This document shows, piece after piece, positions 42,954-54,587 of a DNA stretch of 64,000 bases; position 1 is the first letter of the stretch; every line of letters starts with the position of its first letter. Below the pieces are notes generated by a model that was given only the letters and a program-made list of their open reading frames with translations, searched no databases and was not told where the DNA came from. The translations under genes and the position numbers were made by a program. Origin of the DNA: Poa pratensis (lineage: Eukaryota; Streptophyta; Magnoliopsida; Poales; Poaceae). The stretch lies in assembly GCA_947311845.1 (NCBI GenBank), contig CAMZMU010000123.1:17040785-17104784 (forward strand). The letters run 5' to 3'.

Positions 42954-43679
42954 ATTAGACATGTTACATGTATAGATACATCTATATGTGGTCAAATGAA
43001 AATAATCTAATTTAGAACAGAGAGAGTATATTTTGGGAGCTTGTTGCCATTTTTTGTGTGTGCACATGTGCGCGCGCGGGTGTGTGTTGCACAGTTGAGG
43101 AAGATTCATATGAATATTGTTGTAAGTTTAACTTTTTGTTAGAGACGCGCGAACGCACATAGTAAGATTTTGTGATTGTGCACCGACAAAATATATAGAG
43201 TGAATTCCACTTTCTAACCTTCAGATATACATTTGTGACATGAACTGTCCTGTCTAGTCAAAAAATCGTATAGATTACCCTTTTTATAACTTTCTTTTCA
43301 TAAACTCTGGATACTCTTTCTACGATGCATGTCCATTGGCGCTGGGTAAGGTGTGAGGTGATAGTTTAGTTTCGAAAAGGTACATCCATGAGTATTGGAA
43401 CAACTTGACAAGAGAAGATTAGATACGATCAACGATGATGATGCCCTTCTAGCTTTACAAGATTGTTCCCGTCACATAGTGCTAACACGTCGGTCTTACT
43501 TAACAAGACATTCAAAATGGTAAAATAGAATAAAAATTGTACTCAAAATTTTCTAAATGTGTTATTTCGATAGAATCTCGCTAAATAGGATAATATGTGT
43601 CACATATGCACAACTATGGGCTAAAATGTGTAATACACTCAAAATGTATAATCATCCATTGCACTTACATACTTAAATA
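42954..43679. other. Intergenic spacer
   Basis: AT-rich with a GTGTGTGCACATGTGCGCGC stretch at 43057. No gene is seen. Confidence 0.45.
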
Positions 43680-43831
43680 CTCCCTCCGTTTTGAAATGTA
43701 AGATATTTTAGATGTCTCACATGTTGTTTAGATGCATACTAAAATGAGTGAACATACACACTAAAACGTGTCTAGAAACATCTATATAAATGTGATTGTG
43801 GGTAAATTCTAAAACATAGAAACGGAGGGAG
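43680..43831. mobile_element. Stowaway-like MITE 4
   Basis: Starts CTCCCTCCGTTTTGAAATGT and ends AACGGAGGGAG, about 152 bp. TA precedes it (43678-43679). The interior has the usual TTTTAGATGTC and ACTAAAACGTGTCTAGAAAC text. Confidence 0.85.
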
Positions 43832-44902
43832 CATATGCAACATACTAGACTATGTACATAATTGTGATCGTGATCGAGTTGAGAGATCACATGTACGAAA
43901 TCCTCATGAACTTGATTCTTCGGCGTCTATGCATGGTTGTCTTGGGCAATGCGAAAGGCAACACGAAGACGATGAAGAATGGTGCATCCACATCACAAAC
44001 CTGCAAAGAACGAACCGTGACATTCTACTTGACAGTGACACGGTGTGTTGCCTGCTCAAGTCCACATCTACACTATGGGGGAAAATCGTCAAAATTTCGG
44101 AAGAAATTCAGAAAACCATCGATTATCGGTACAGGAAGAGAAAGGATGACTTTGAACGAAATTTTCGCTTTTATTTTAAAAATGCACAGGCATGAGGTGT
44201 ATTACACTGGTGTTGTGTTCTGCACTAGCATGTCAGCTCGTTTGTTCGTGTCCAAATGTCACTACTTATATTTGTTGAAATGATTGAAACCTGGACTTTC
44301 AATTTGATCTTTTTTGTTGGATTTGTCTACGAAATTTCGTAAATTTCACGAAATTTACGAATCTCGAACAGTTGCGGTGAAAAAATTCCAAAACGAAATG
44401 CCAAACCTACACATAGCTCGGCCCCAGATTATGGATGCTGACCTGTGTCTCTAAACTGAATGCTACGTACCTGCTGCATTAAACCGATCTCCTGGTGCCC
44501 GGCGTCTGCTTATCCATCGACAGCCCACAAGCTAAACTACACCGTACCATCAGAGGTCTTGCATGAGAAAACGAGGGTATCATGTAGCCCAAGAAAACAA
44601 CTTGCCGACTTAGCCTGATCAGAGGCAGGCCGGCAAGTCATCCTTGGCTACACGAACAGAGATCAAACACCTCATCCCCACATGCAGGACCTCAGATGAT
44701 TTCTTCGGTACACTGTCATCTGGATACACAGCTTTTGGCACACAGAGGCGGGAGGCCGAGGAGGAAGACAAGCGCCCGCTGGGCAACGCGAGGCTTCTTC
44801 GCGAAAATGAGGATCAGTGTTCGATGCGCATGTGTTTTACTTGGGTCGTCCGTGCGTATGAGGTTCAGCGCCTATAAATAAGCTCGGCATGTGGTTCTGT
44901 AA
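43832..44902. other. Intergenic region with short open frames
   Basis: An 88-residue frame at 43929-44195 (hydrophilic, four cysteines) has no recognised domain and no flanking splice or promoter support. A perfect short palindrome lies at 44336-44361. CTATAAATAAG at 44873 resembles a TATA box, but the sequence after it is transposon. Confidence 0.4.
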
Positions 44903-45129
44903 GGGCGCCTTTGGTAACCCGCAGCCCGATTTGGAGCTTACTGGACAAGGGTTCTCCAGGGCCTGTCCACACACACAGAGACACCCTAAAATCAAGTTGT
45001 GATTGTTGTTTGGTAGCCTGCAGCCATTCTAGTCAGGCCGGATGTGTGCAGCTAAACCAAACAACATGTTATGTTGTTGGTGATGATTACTCTCACATCT
45101 TTTCACTTAGGTGTACTTACCTCTCACCA

Positions 45130-45450
45130 TGGAGTAGCAGCAGAACGGCGAGCATGACGACGGCGCGAGCGGCGGCGACAGAGGTAGCCTGTCCACGAAC
45201 GGCGACCATGACGACGGCTCGGGCGGCGGCGACGGAGGTGAGCAGTCGACATGGCGGCGGAGCTGGACGCATGACGGCAGCAAGGAGACGGCATGGCGGC
45301 GGAGCTGGACGGTGAGAAGACGGCATGGTGACGGAGCTGGACACATGACAGCAGCGAGGAGACGGCATGGCGGCGGAGCTGGACGGTGAGGAAACGGCAT
45401 GGTGGCTGCGGAGCTCGACGGCAACGACACGGCATGACGGCAGCAGAGCC
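45130..45450. repeat. GACGGCATGGCGGCGGAGCT minisatellite
   Basis: Imperfect repeats of GGCGGCGGAGCTGGACG with GACGGCATGG and ACGACGGCGCGAGCGGCGGC variants. Several frames stay open through it on both strands because of composition, and none is taken as a gene. Confidence 0.75.
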
Positions 45451-45680
45451 GACGAGATAGAGCAGATGTTGAAGAAGACGTGTACACCAAGAACAATCTA
45501 AATACGCATCTTACAGTACAAGATATATCCATCTACAAGCAGCGAAACACAAAACTTACAACACGAAAGTTGTGCGGAATGACGAGGTGAAGCTACTCCT
45601 GGAAGGAAATCGAAAACGATCCACCGTGTGCGAAAAGTTTGACGAAATTCGTCTAAAAAAGCTTCAGACAAGAACACGAA

Positions 45681-46175
45681 TGATAAGGATATACATCTCG
45701 GGTACCCTACTGTGAGGGTACCTGGTGCACGTGATGACTAAAAGCCCAACTAGCGAAGATACGACTCGAAGCCCATGACGAGAGGCCCAACAAGATGAAG
45801 TAACTTCCAAGTTTAGACATAGACATAGTCGGTTTATACTTTCCTTATGTGTAAACTAGGTCGGTTACAAACTCCCGAGACCCAGCCTATTTAAAGGCTG
45901 GGAGGGGTGCCGATCTAGGACCAAGCCATACTCGAACCACCAAAGCTCTTGCGAGATCGTCATCTCGCCGGAGCCACCTTGTAACCACATAATCCAGCGA
46001 TCAATAACAGACAAGCAGGAAGTAGGGTCTTTACCTCCACCCGAGGGGCCTGAACCTGGGTAAATCTTTGCCTCTGCTTGTCAGCCGACGAAACTACCAG
46101 TACTACCACGTTCTCTCCCCATAATCTCAACCCTAGGTCCTTAACCATGGGATTTGATGAGGGTACACCTCGTCA
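45681..46175 (+). repeat. 5' LTR of the 13.4-kb gypsy element
   Basis: 495 bp, TG...CA. TATTTAAAGGCTGGGAGGGG at about 45889 is the likely promoter TATA region. Confidence 0.95.
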
Positions 46176-48990
46176 ATTGGCGCCGTCTGTGGGAAAGAAT
46201 AGTGCTGGACTCGCGGTTTCTTCGGTTCCATCGGAAAACGGCGACTCGCCGATCGGATCTACAAACGGCAACTCGCCGGCTGCATCGACAAACCAGAACT
46301 CGCCGACTCAGGCGGCACACGGCAACTCGCCGGCTCACTCGACAAACGGCAACACGCCAGCTTCACCGCAAAAAGCGCATCGGATCCTCTGATGGATTTC
46401 GAGCCACACTCGCCAGGATTCCAGGAGGCCTTCTCCGATCTCGAGTCAGGTTTGGGTTTAACCGTTGGTTCGTTCAATTTTTTCGTCAACAAGCTTGGTG
46501 TGCAGGACTTGACGGATCCACGCCAACTCGCGACTTCCGCACCCGAGGCTCCATCGGTTGCGGCTCCTTCGACTGCGGATCCCTCAACTGTGTCCATACC
46601 ATCGTCGACCCTCCAAGCTTGTTCGTCTGCAACAACCATGTCCACACGAGAGATGCGCGAGCTCATTGAAGCTCCAGGGCGAGGAGGCCGAATCAGCATA
46701 CCGCACAAACGATCCCGAGCTGGATCTCCCACTCGAGGATAGTTTCGACTGCGGGATCTCCTTCAGCGACTTCGACGACCTCGAAACTCATATCGACAAC
46801 CACGTCGACTCCGAGATCTGCGCCAACAACAACCTCGACTTCGAGATTCATAACAACCTCGCCGACGCCGAGATGAGCATAGGCGATGAAGGCGTCGACT
46901 GCGAGATCCGTCCAGACGGACCACTCGATGAACATACGACTCAGACATGAGCCTCGATGAAGATGTCGAGTCCATGACAGGACTCGAAAGCACACACATA
47001 CCCTCGGGTCATACCCCAGCAGGTCTACGTGCCATCGCCGCAGAAACATCAGACACTGCGGCCAGCCGCAGGCCTACAGAATTCCCGTGCACAGTCACTA
47101 TGCCGGACGGAGCCACAACCCTCACAATCACTGCTGAGATGGCAGCAAAAGCAGATAAAGTTATCAAGGAGTGCACAATGATGCCAGCAGACGCAACACA
47201 AGAAGAGATGTTGACCTTCCAGTACTTCAACTGGCAGGAGTCACTTCGACTGAAGCAGATAAGAGCAACACTCGAAGAACGCAAAAAGCAAGCTAGCTTG
47301 TCGAGTGCGCGCAGAAGACAGCTCTCCCTGAGCTCCACCGGGCGAGCAGACACAAGACCCAGATCAAGGTTGTCACACCTCTCGCCAGGCGAGAAGGCGG
47401 CACTCACCCGCAACTTAGGCAACTCCTTCATGACATACGACGAGGAAGGACTGCCGGTGCCCAAAACAGCAGCAGGTGCTCTCTACACCGCTGCAGCATA
47501 CCTGGAGGCAATCAAGCCCCCAGCGGATGACCCCAATGCAAAACTACACCGCCAACAGATCAAATCACTCGCCTTAGCTGCAAAGGCCATACGCCAAGTT
47601 CCAAGAACTCCAGGTGGGAGTCGAGACCGTGCCCTAGTCGACGCGCCTCGGGAAGAGCATAATCACAGTGGTCGTCGCCACCACTCGAAGGAAAGAAGCG
47701 GCTCGCGAAGGCGCAGGTCCAGGAGCAGATCACGCAGATCTTACAGTAGCGACTCATACTCGATCGAGAGCCTGAGCCACATGGAGCTCTGTGCTTCACT
47801 CGACGCGTCCGCGAGACACGGATGCCCAAAGGGTTCAAACTCACATCTGAACAGCCCAAGTACACGGGTCGACAGGAACCTTCCGGGTGGCTGGAAGATT
47901 ACAGGCTGGCTGTCGCATGCCAGCGAGGCACAACACCACAGCCATGCAGTACATACGACTGATGCTCGAAGGCACAGCCCGCGACTGGCTCAAGGCCCTA
48001 CCTCATCAAAGTACGACTCGTGGGATCACTTCCGCGATGACTTCATCAAAAACTTCGAGCCTCTGTGTGAGCGCCCAAAAACGTTCGAGGAACTGCGGGC
48101 CTGCGTGCAACGTTCAGACGAAAGCTGAGGTCATACATCAGACGATGGACTGAGATACGCAACTCAGTCGGAGTAATTTCAGAAGACATGGCCATGGATG
48201 CTTCATAATGGGACTCGCCAGGCATGACCTCAAAGAAGCACTCGGTCGCAAAAAGCCAACCTCTGTGGCTAACCTCTTGATGACCGCGACTGAGTGGGCA
48301 GATGGAGAAGATATGGCGCGCAACACGCGGGTCCTCACCCCGTGACAATCATGAAAGCGGCAGTCGAAGCCGCAGAGACTCATACAGGACGATCGAAGGC
48401 GCAACGTTCAAAACGTCATTACGACGACGATAGACCCGAATTCATGGCGGCTGGTTCTCTACACCACGCAATGACCAGACAGAAGCGACCAGCGATCAGA
48501 AGATCGACGGGACAGTCGCGAAGATCGACGGGACAGTCGAGATGATCGTCGAGACAGCCGAGATCGCGGCCAACGCAGTGATAGCTACAAGAGGAAGGAC
48601 TGGCGCAAGTCACGGGCACAATCTGAGCGATCATTCGAAGAAAAGATGGACGCTGATTGCAGATTCCACCTGTACAAGGGGGACGACGGAAAACTGCGAT
48701 CCAATCACTCGATGAGAAACTGCAGGGAGTTCGACCAAATGGCGACTGATTACGTAAATCGCAGAAAGGCAGCAGCCGCACAAGCACCTGCACCCGTGCC
48801 TCAGCCAAACAACGTGCCTGTTCTGATGGCACCACCTCCACCACCACAGCCTGCTCCAGGCGGAAACCTCGCGGGTGCCATACAGCACATACCTCGGGTG
48901 GACGAGCCACAGTACCCTCCACCCCAAGGGCAGATGTACATGATACAGAAAGGTCGACCTTCCAACAGGGAGCAAAAACTTCGCACTCGA
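46148..48990 (+). pseudogene. gag of the 13.4-kb gypsy element, frameshifted
   Basis: The reading moves between frames at about 46390, 46690, 46945, 47890 and 48130, so several indels are needed to follow it. N-terminal residues repeat NGNSPA-type motifs. The middle (46947-47830) is a long open stretch ending in an RS-rich part (ERSGSRRRRSRSRSRR). The retrotransposon gag core, with RDWLKALP and AEVIHQTMD in shifted frames, lies near 47880-48150. A Cys/His stretch CRFH...NCREFDQM near 48655-48740 replaces the usual zinc knuckle. This copy is unlikely to make functional capsid. Confidence 0.75.
46178..46195 (+). other. Primer-binding site
   Basis: TTGGCGCCGTCTGTGGGA directly follows the LTR (2-bp gap), in the expected position for minus-strand priming. 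The matching tRNA was not assigned. Confidence 0.65.
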
Positions 48991-49146
48991 CAAGTAAACA
49001 TGGCGGTCATGTCACCCCTGCGGTAACAGAATACTTGAAAGGAGCCGAAACTACAATAAGCTTCAGCAAAGAGGACCACCCTCCATCGGTTGTTCGCCAG
49101 GGCACTCTGCTCTGGTACTCGACGCGCAAATTGGAGGCTACGCATG

Positions 49147-49728
49147 TCCAAGGTCTTCATGGATGGTGGGAGCGGCATAAACATCATCTTCGCAGATACG
49201 CTCCGCAAAATGAACAGGTCAGTCGAAAACCTGCCAAGATCCTCAAATACCTTCCACGGTATCGTTCCAGGGAAAGCAATAAGCCCAGAGGGCACCATAC
49301 AACTCGACGTAACGTTCGGGGACAAGCACCACTTCAGGACAGAGTCGATTGAGTTCGAAGTGGTCGACTGGAAGTCACAATACCATGCTATACTTGGACG
49401 CCCGACGTTCGCTCGATTCATGGCGGTGCCACATTACGCATACCTCCAGCTGAAGATGCCTGGACCAAAAGGAGTAATCACAGTCAAGGGGAACTTCCAA
49501 AAGTCTGACTCTTGTGACCGAGAATTCAGCAAAATCTCTGAGATGTTTGGCATGGAAGCAACACTCGCTGATCTAGCGGTCTCCAACGATCGAACACTTA
49601 TGCCAGAGCACAAAAAGGTGGCAGTCGACAGAGCATTCAATGCCACCAATGACACAAGATCGCATCAGGTGCACCCGACTGACCCGACCAAGACAGTCAA
49701 TGTCTCGTCGAGTCTGCCTATCGCATAG
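49147..49728 (+). CDS. Retrotransposon aspartic protease segment
   Basis: Active-site text MDGGSGINIIFADTLRKM (DGGS) and ILGRPTFARFMAVPHYAYLQ are typical of Tat-type gypsy proteases. The frame ends at a TAG (49726-49728). The following residues, in the same frame, continue into RT (first words ESALVEFLRENWDIFAW), so this stop is a nonsense mutation or a readthrough point. Confidence 0.8.
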   Translation, partial: SKVFMDGGSGINIIFADTLRKMNRSVENLPRSSNTFHGIVPGKAISPEGTIQLDVTFGDKHHFRTESIEFEVVDWKSQYHAILGRPTFARFMAVPHYAYLQLKMPGPKGVITVKGNFQKSDSCDREFSKISEMFGMEATLADLAVSNDRTLMPEHKKVAVDRAFNATNDTRSHQVHPTDPTKTVNVSSSLPIA

Positions 49729-51288
49729 GAAAGCGCGCTCGTCGAATTCCTCCGTGAGAACTGGGATATATTTGCATGGTGTCCAGCAGACATGCCAGGT
49801 ATTCCCAGGGAATTCGCCGAGCACTCTCTCCAGCTACTTCCAGATGCTAAACCAGTCAAGCAAACAATGCGCCGCATATCCGGCCCAAAAAGAACTGCAG
49901 TCGAAGCCGAAGTCGACAGGCTACTCGCAGCAGGATTCATCAGAGAGATCAAGAAATCACAATGGGTGGCCAACCCCGTACTCGTAGAGAAGAAGCACAC
50001 AGATATCCTTCGGATGTGTGTAGATTTTACAGCACTCAACAAGTGTTGTCCAAAGGATCACTTTCCACTACCTCGAATCGACCAGATCGTCGACTCCACC
50101 GCCGGGTGCGCTCGCTTGTCCTTCCTGGATGCCTACTCGGGTTACCACCAGATAAGGATGAAGGAAGAAGATGAAGAGAAAACGGCGTTCATAACCCCAC
50201 TCGGGGTCTACTGCTACACCACAATGCCTTTCGGGCTCAAGAACGCAGGCGCAACATACCAGCGCATGATGCAAGATTGCCTCAAGAAGCAAATTGGGCG
50301 AAACGTCCAGGTCTATGTAGATGACATCGTCATCACCACAAGAGAGGAAAACACACTACTCGATGACTTGCGAGAGACATTCGCAAACCTCAAACGCTTC
50401 CACATCAAGCTCAACCCGAAGAAGTGCACGTTCGGCGTGCCAGCCGGGCAACTCCTCGGGTATCTAGTCTCAGCTCGAGGAATCGAGGCGGACCCGGAGA
50501 AAATACAGGCCATCTTGACGATGCAAAGGCCTTCAAAGCTCCATGACGTGCAAAAATTGGCGGGTCGAGTAGCAGCGCTCAGTCGATTCATCAGCAAGCT
50601 AGGCGAAAAAGCACTCCCGTTCTATCGACTGATGAAGAAAGCAGATAAGTTCGAGTGGACGCCAGAAGCCGAAGCAGCCTTCACGGACCTCAAGCGAGTC
50701 CTCACAAGCCCTCCAATCCTCGTAGCACCAAAGGAACGCGAGCCACTATACCTATATGTCTCTGCAACTAACAGGGTGGTAAGCACTGTTCTAGTGGTCG
50801 AACGCAGGGAGGAGGGACACGCCCAAAGCATACAACGTCCAGTCTATTACTTGAGTGAAGTGCTCTCCACATCAAAGCAGCGGTACCCGCACTATCAGAA
50901 GCTGGCATACGCCGTGTTCATGTCCTCAAGGAAGCTGACGCATTACTTCTCCGAGCACCCGATCACTGTAATCAGCACTTCAGGGATCGGGGACATCCTC
51001 ACAAACCCCAATGCGACTGGGCGAGTAGCAAAATGGCTCATCGAGCTAGCACCAAGAGACATCAAGTATGATTACCCGAAGGCCATCAAAGCACAAGTTT
51101 TACCCGACTTCCACACCGAGTGGATTGAAGCTCAGCTCCCAGGAGCACCAGATGTGTCCAATTCCTGGACTATGTACTTTGATGGCTCGAAGAAAAACGA
51201 AGGCGCAGGCGCAGGTGTCATCCTCATATCACCAAAAGGCGACAAGCTCCGCTATACTGCAAATGGGATTCGAGTTCCCATCCAATAA
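49729..51288 (+). CDS. Reverse transcriptase and N-terminal RNase H segment
   Basis: Open from just after the TAG at 49726. RT motifs are RMCVDFTALNKCCPKDHFPL, LSFLDAYSGYHQI, TTMPFGLKNAGATYQRMM and the catalytic YVDDI near 50320. A connection domain and the first RNase H acidic residue (MYFDGSKKNEGAGAG) follow. The frame breaks after DKLRYT near 51258 and stops at 51286-51288, so most of RNase H is in another frame. Confidence 0.92.
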   Translation, partial: ESALVEFLRENWDIFAWCPADMPGIPREFAEHSLQLLPDAKPVKQTMRRISGPKRTAVEAEVDRLLAAGFIREIKKSQWVANPVLVEKKHTDILRMCVDFTALNKCCPKDHFPLPRIDQIVDSTAGCARLSFLDAYSGYHQIRMKEEDEEKTAFITPLGVYCYTTMPFGLKNAGATYQRMMQDCLKKQIGRNVQVYVDDIVITTREENTLLDDLRETFANLKRFHIKLNPKKCTFGVPAGQLLGYLVSARGIEADPEKIQAILTMQRPSKLHDVQKLAGRVAALSRFISKLGEKALPFYRLMKKADKFEWTPEAEAAFTDLKRVLTSPPILVAPKEREPLYLYVSATNRVVSTVLVVERREEGHAQSIQRPVYYLSEVLSTSKQRYPHYQKLAYAVFMSSRKLTHYFSEHPITVISTSGIGDILTNPNATGRVAKWLIELAPRDIKYDYPKAIKAQVLPDFHTEWIEAQLPGAPDVSNSWTMYFDGSKKNEGAGAGVILISPKGDKLRYTANGIRVPIQ

Positions 51289-52933
51289 CGAAGCAGAATA
51301 TGAGGCTCTGATCCATGGCATGAGGATGGCCAAAGCCCTCGGGTGCACTCGACTGATGATCTACGGCGACTCGAATCTGGTGGTGCAGCAAACAATGAAG
51401 GCTTGTGACGCAATCGCAGATAACATGATCGCCTACCGTGACTTGTACAACATCATGGAGGGCAGCTTCGAAGGCTGCGAGTTGCGGCACATAGGGCGTG
51501 AAAGCAATGAAGAAGCAGATAAGTTAGCCAACATTGGTGCGACCAAAGCACCAGTGCCACCTGGTGTCTTCTTCGAGCGCATAGAGCACAGATCAATCAA
51601 AAAGAAGCGGGCAACTCCTGCACCAGCCGCACCAGCCAAGAGCAAAACACCTAGCACAGAGGACCCACCAGTCGAGGTACTCCTCATCGAGCCAACTTGG
51701 ACTCAACCCTTCCTCGCATACATACTCCGCGGCGAGGTACCCGAAGACTTCACAGAGTCAAGACGCGTCACTCGACGATCTAAAGCATACACTGTCATCA
51801 ACGGTGAACTTTACAAACGCAGCATATCAGGTATGTTCCAGCGTTGCATAGCATTTGAAGATGGCCAAGCCATCCTTCGTGATATTCATGCAGGTACTTG
51901 CGGGCATCACGCCAGCAGTCGATCACTCGTAGCCAAAGCCTTTCGCGCAGGCTTCTACTGGCCCACAGCACTCAAAGACGCGGAGGACATAGTCAAAAGG
52001 TGCATCGGCTGCCAAAAATTCGCCACAAAGCCGCACGCACCCGCATCGGCGTTGAAGACAATACCATTGGCCTGGCCTTTCGCCCAGTGGGGGCTCGATA
52101 TGGTTGGGCCACTCAAAAAATCCTCCCATGGAGGGCATACTCACCTTCTGGTGGCGGTCGACAAGTTCACCAAGTGGATTGAAGCAGTACCCATCACAAG
52201 TTCGACTGCCGCTACAGCAGTCAATTTCATAAAATCCATCATATACCGCTTTGGTGTGCCAAATAGCATCATCACTGACAACGGTACAAACTTCACGGCT
52301 GAGGAATTCAAATCCTTCTGCAAAGAGCAAGATATCACGCTCAATTATGCATCTGTGGCGCACCCGCAATCAAACGGCCAAGTCGAAAAGGCCAATGGGC
52401 TCGTAACAAGTGGAATCAAGAAGCGCCTCCTGGTGCCACTCAAAAGGGCTGCGGGTGCTTGGGTAGAAGAGCTTCCGTCTGTGCTATGGAGCCTACGCAC
52501 AACACCCAACGCCTCAACGCAATTCACTCCATTCTTCATGGTCTACGGCGCAGAGGCAATTCTGCCATCAGACGTAAGGTTCAACGCACCAAGAGTCGAA
52601 GCATACAATGAAGAAGATGCAGACGAGGCACTCGAAGACGCAGTCGACTTGCTAGAAGAAGCACGTAACACGGCGCTCGCACGCACAGCTATTTATCAGC
52701 AGGACCTCCGCAACTATCACAGCCGTCGACTGCGTACCAGGTCCTTCGAGGTTGGCGACCTGGTACTTCGACTGAAGCAAAAGAAGGTGCATAAACTCGC
52801 TTCTCCATGGGAAGGACCCTTTATCATCACCGAGGTCGTTGGTGGTGGAGCATATAGACTGAAGCACGCGAAGACAGGAGAACTCTCGCATAATCCTTGG
52901 AACGTTGCGCAGCTGCGCCGTTTCTATGCTTAG
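51259..52933 (+). CDS. RNase H C-terminal part and integrase segment
   Basis: Continues from the frameshift near 51258. RNase H motifs are NNEAEYEAL and YGDSNLVVQQ, then ESNEEADKLA. The integrase shows a zinc-binding HAGTCGHHAS...RCIGCQKFA and the DDE core GLDMVGPL, ITDNGTNFT and HPQSNGQVEKANGL. The C-terminal SPWEGPFIITEVVGGGAYRL is the usual gypsy tail. The stop is at 52931-52933. The frame is open by itself, but no proper start would be used without readthrough of the upstream frameshift. Confidence 0.92.
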
Positions 52934-53570
52934 ATTGATCAGTCGAACAATGTAATAGGCACATATGTCGGATAGCTGCAGGTTTCAGACGCGCTCTTTT
53001 CCTTACCAGGGTACCTAAGGGGACTGGAAGGTTTTTAATGAGGCGGCCTGCAGCTTAACATTCAAAAAAGGAATATAATTCATGATTCCTCATATTTCTC
53101 CCTGCTTACTACTCGCATAAATTGATTTCACAAAATTAGCCTCACCCGAGCACTCGGGGGCTGCGCTATCTCAAAAAGCATGTGTTTCCGCTTGTTCACA
53201 ACATAATACCCCAGCCGCACTCGAATACTCGGGGGCTGGGTCATAAAAATCATACATAAACACAAAAGTTGCTCAACCACTCAATTATTCGAGGGTTGAG
53301 CCTAGAAGCATCAAGTGAAGCTTCAAGTATTGCAAAAATTCATAACCGCACATAAATAGTCATGGACTGTGCAGCTTATGTTTGATACTCTAAAATATTT
53401 CTATCAAGTTCACTCAAAATACACGGGGGCTGGATAGTCCTAATTTTACAGCATGTTGCTTCATACACCCCGCTCAACAGGCTCGGGGGCTGCATACGTG
53501 TAAACAAATAATGTACAATAATCACAAGTGTTGCGTTTTACACTTTGGAGTTACTTCCCATACACATAAC
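52934..53570. other. Non-coding spacer with CTCGGGGGCTG repeats
   Basis: The short motif CTCGGGGGCTG (or close forms) recurs at about 53154, 53229, 53290, 53424 and 53482. It matches the tract just before the 3' LTR at 58564. Confidence 0.7.
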
Positions 53571-54406
53571 CTACTCAACAGGTTCTTCCTTGGGTTCGGT
53601 CCATTTTTCCTCCTCCTTCAGCACACGATGGATTAGGACCAGTGCGTCCACTCGTGTCTCTTGGTAGTGCTCCTCCATCGGCACAGGACCACCACCTGGT
53701 AAGGGTGCGGGTCCCATCGCAATCCTTTTCAAATCAAGGTGCGGAAGGTGCGATCGCACAAAGGCAAGAGCAACGTTAGCCCCGCTAATCAGTTGCTCAC
53801 GCACAAACTTCTTGATCGCCTTGCCTTTTCGAAATTTCTTCAGCAAAGCCACAAGGCCCTGTGGTTGCTCATTCAAAGGAAACAAAGCTTCGTGGACTCG
53901 AAATAAAGCCAGCCTGCAAGTCTCCAGTCGAATGGCTGTGCGCCAAGCACGGTCCAGAAGCCTTACCAAAATGGCACTCTTCTCCCTGTCTGACCAGAAG
54001 GGGTGGGCGGAGTATCAGTGCTACTCGCATGACCATCGAGTCGATCCTGAATTCGTGCCTCCTCCTTTATTGGGTCAGAACAAACACCTGCGCAAAAGCA
54101 AAGGGCTCATCATCGCCCAGTCGAGTCACCTTGCTAAGAAGAGATCTCGATGATTCAAAAATGTCTTACATTCGAGTTGCAGATTTACTCTCTCCAACTC
54201 CTCAAGCAAAAAGGCTTCTCGCTCTGTAGTTGGGGATGACCTCGACTGCAACTCAGCATACGCATCTTGCGTTTCCTTCAGCTCGCGAGTAACTTCGGAA
54301 AGCTTTTGATGAAGAAAGTCCATAATTTTCTGGTCATTAACGCTTCGTGACTTCGAAGAACCACCCACAACAGGGCCAGTCGATGGTTTAGAAGCTCGGT
54401 TCTACA
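53571..54406 (-). CDS. Antisense gene B of the gypsy element (spliced, unrecognised)
   Basis: Minus strand, spliced. A first visible exon near 54406-54160 encodes a coiled-coil stretch (VNDQKIMDFLHQKLSEVTRE then ETQDAYAELQSR, FLLEELERVNLQLE). A last exon from about 54150 to 53571 encodes RLLDRAWRTAIRLETCRLA, FVREQLISGANVALAFVRSH and ends KEEPVE. The last part is weakly similar to the end of antisense gene A (REQMVSGAQTTFLMLLAHG). The two therefore look like a duplicated C-terminal module. Function unknown. The start was not located. Confidence 0.5.
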
Positions 54407-54587
54407 GTCAGAATAATTCAATGCATAAGGAAGCATAAAAGAATTCAAACAAAAGGCTCGGGGGCTGCGCCTCCCGATCACTGAAGTTCATGTTTCATAA
54501 CAAGACAGATACGATGTCTGATAATTTACATATAGCAAAAGCAAAGTGACGCAATTCCTAGACCTAGTCAAACAAAGGGGTCACTGG

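Noticed and set aside
43852..44283. Two overlapping frames of 88-143 residues
   Set aside because: No domain, no conserved partner copy, no splice or promoter support. Listed as intergenic.
45130..45532. Minus-strand alanine/arginine/cysteine-rich open frames
   Set aside because: They follow a minisatellite with repeat length that keeps several frames open on both strands; no support as protein.
46694..47050. Minus-strand open frames across gag
   Set aside because: Shadows of gag codon usage; no splice signals or domains, unlike the real antisense genes further downstream.
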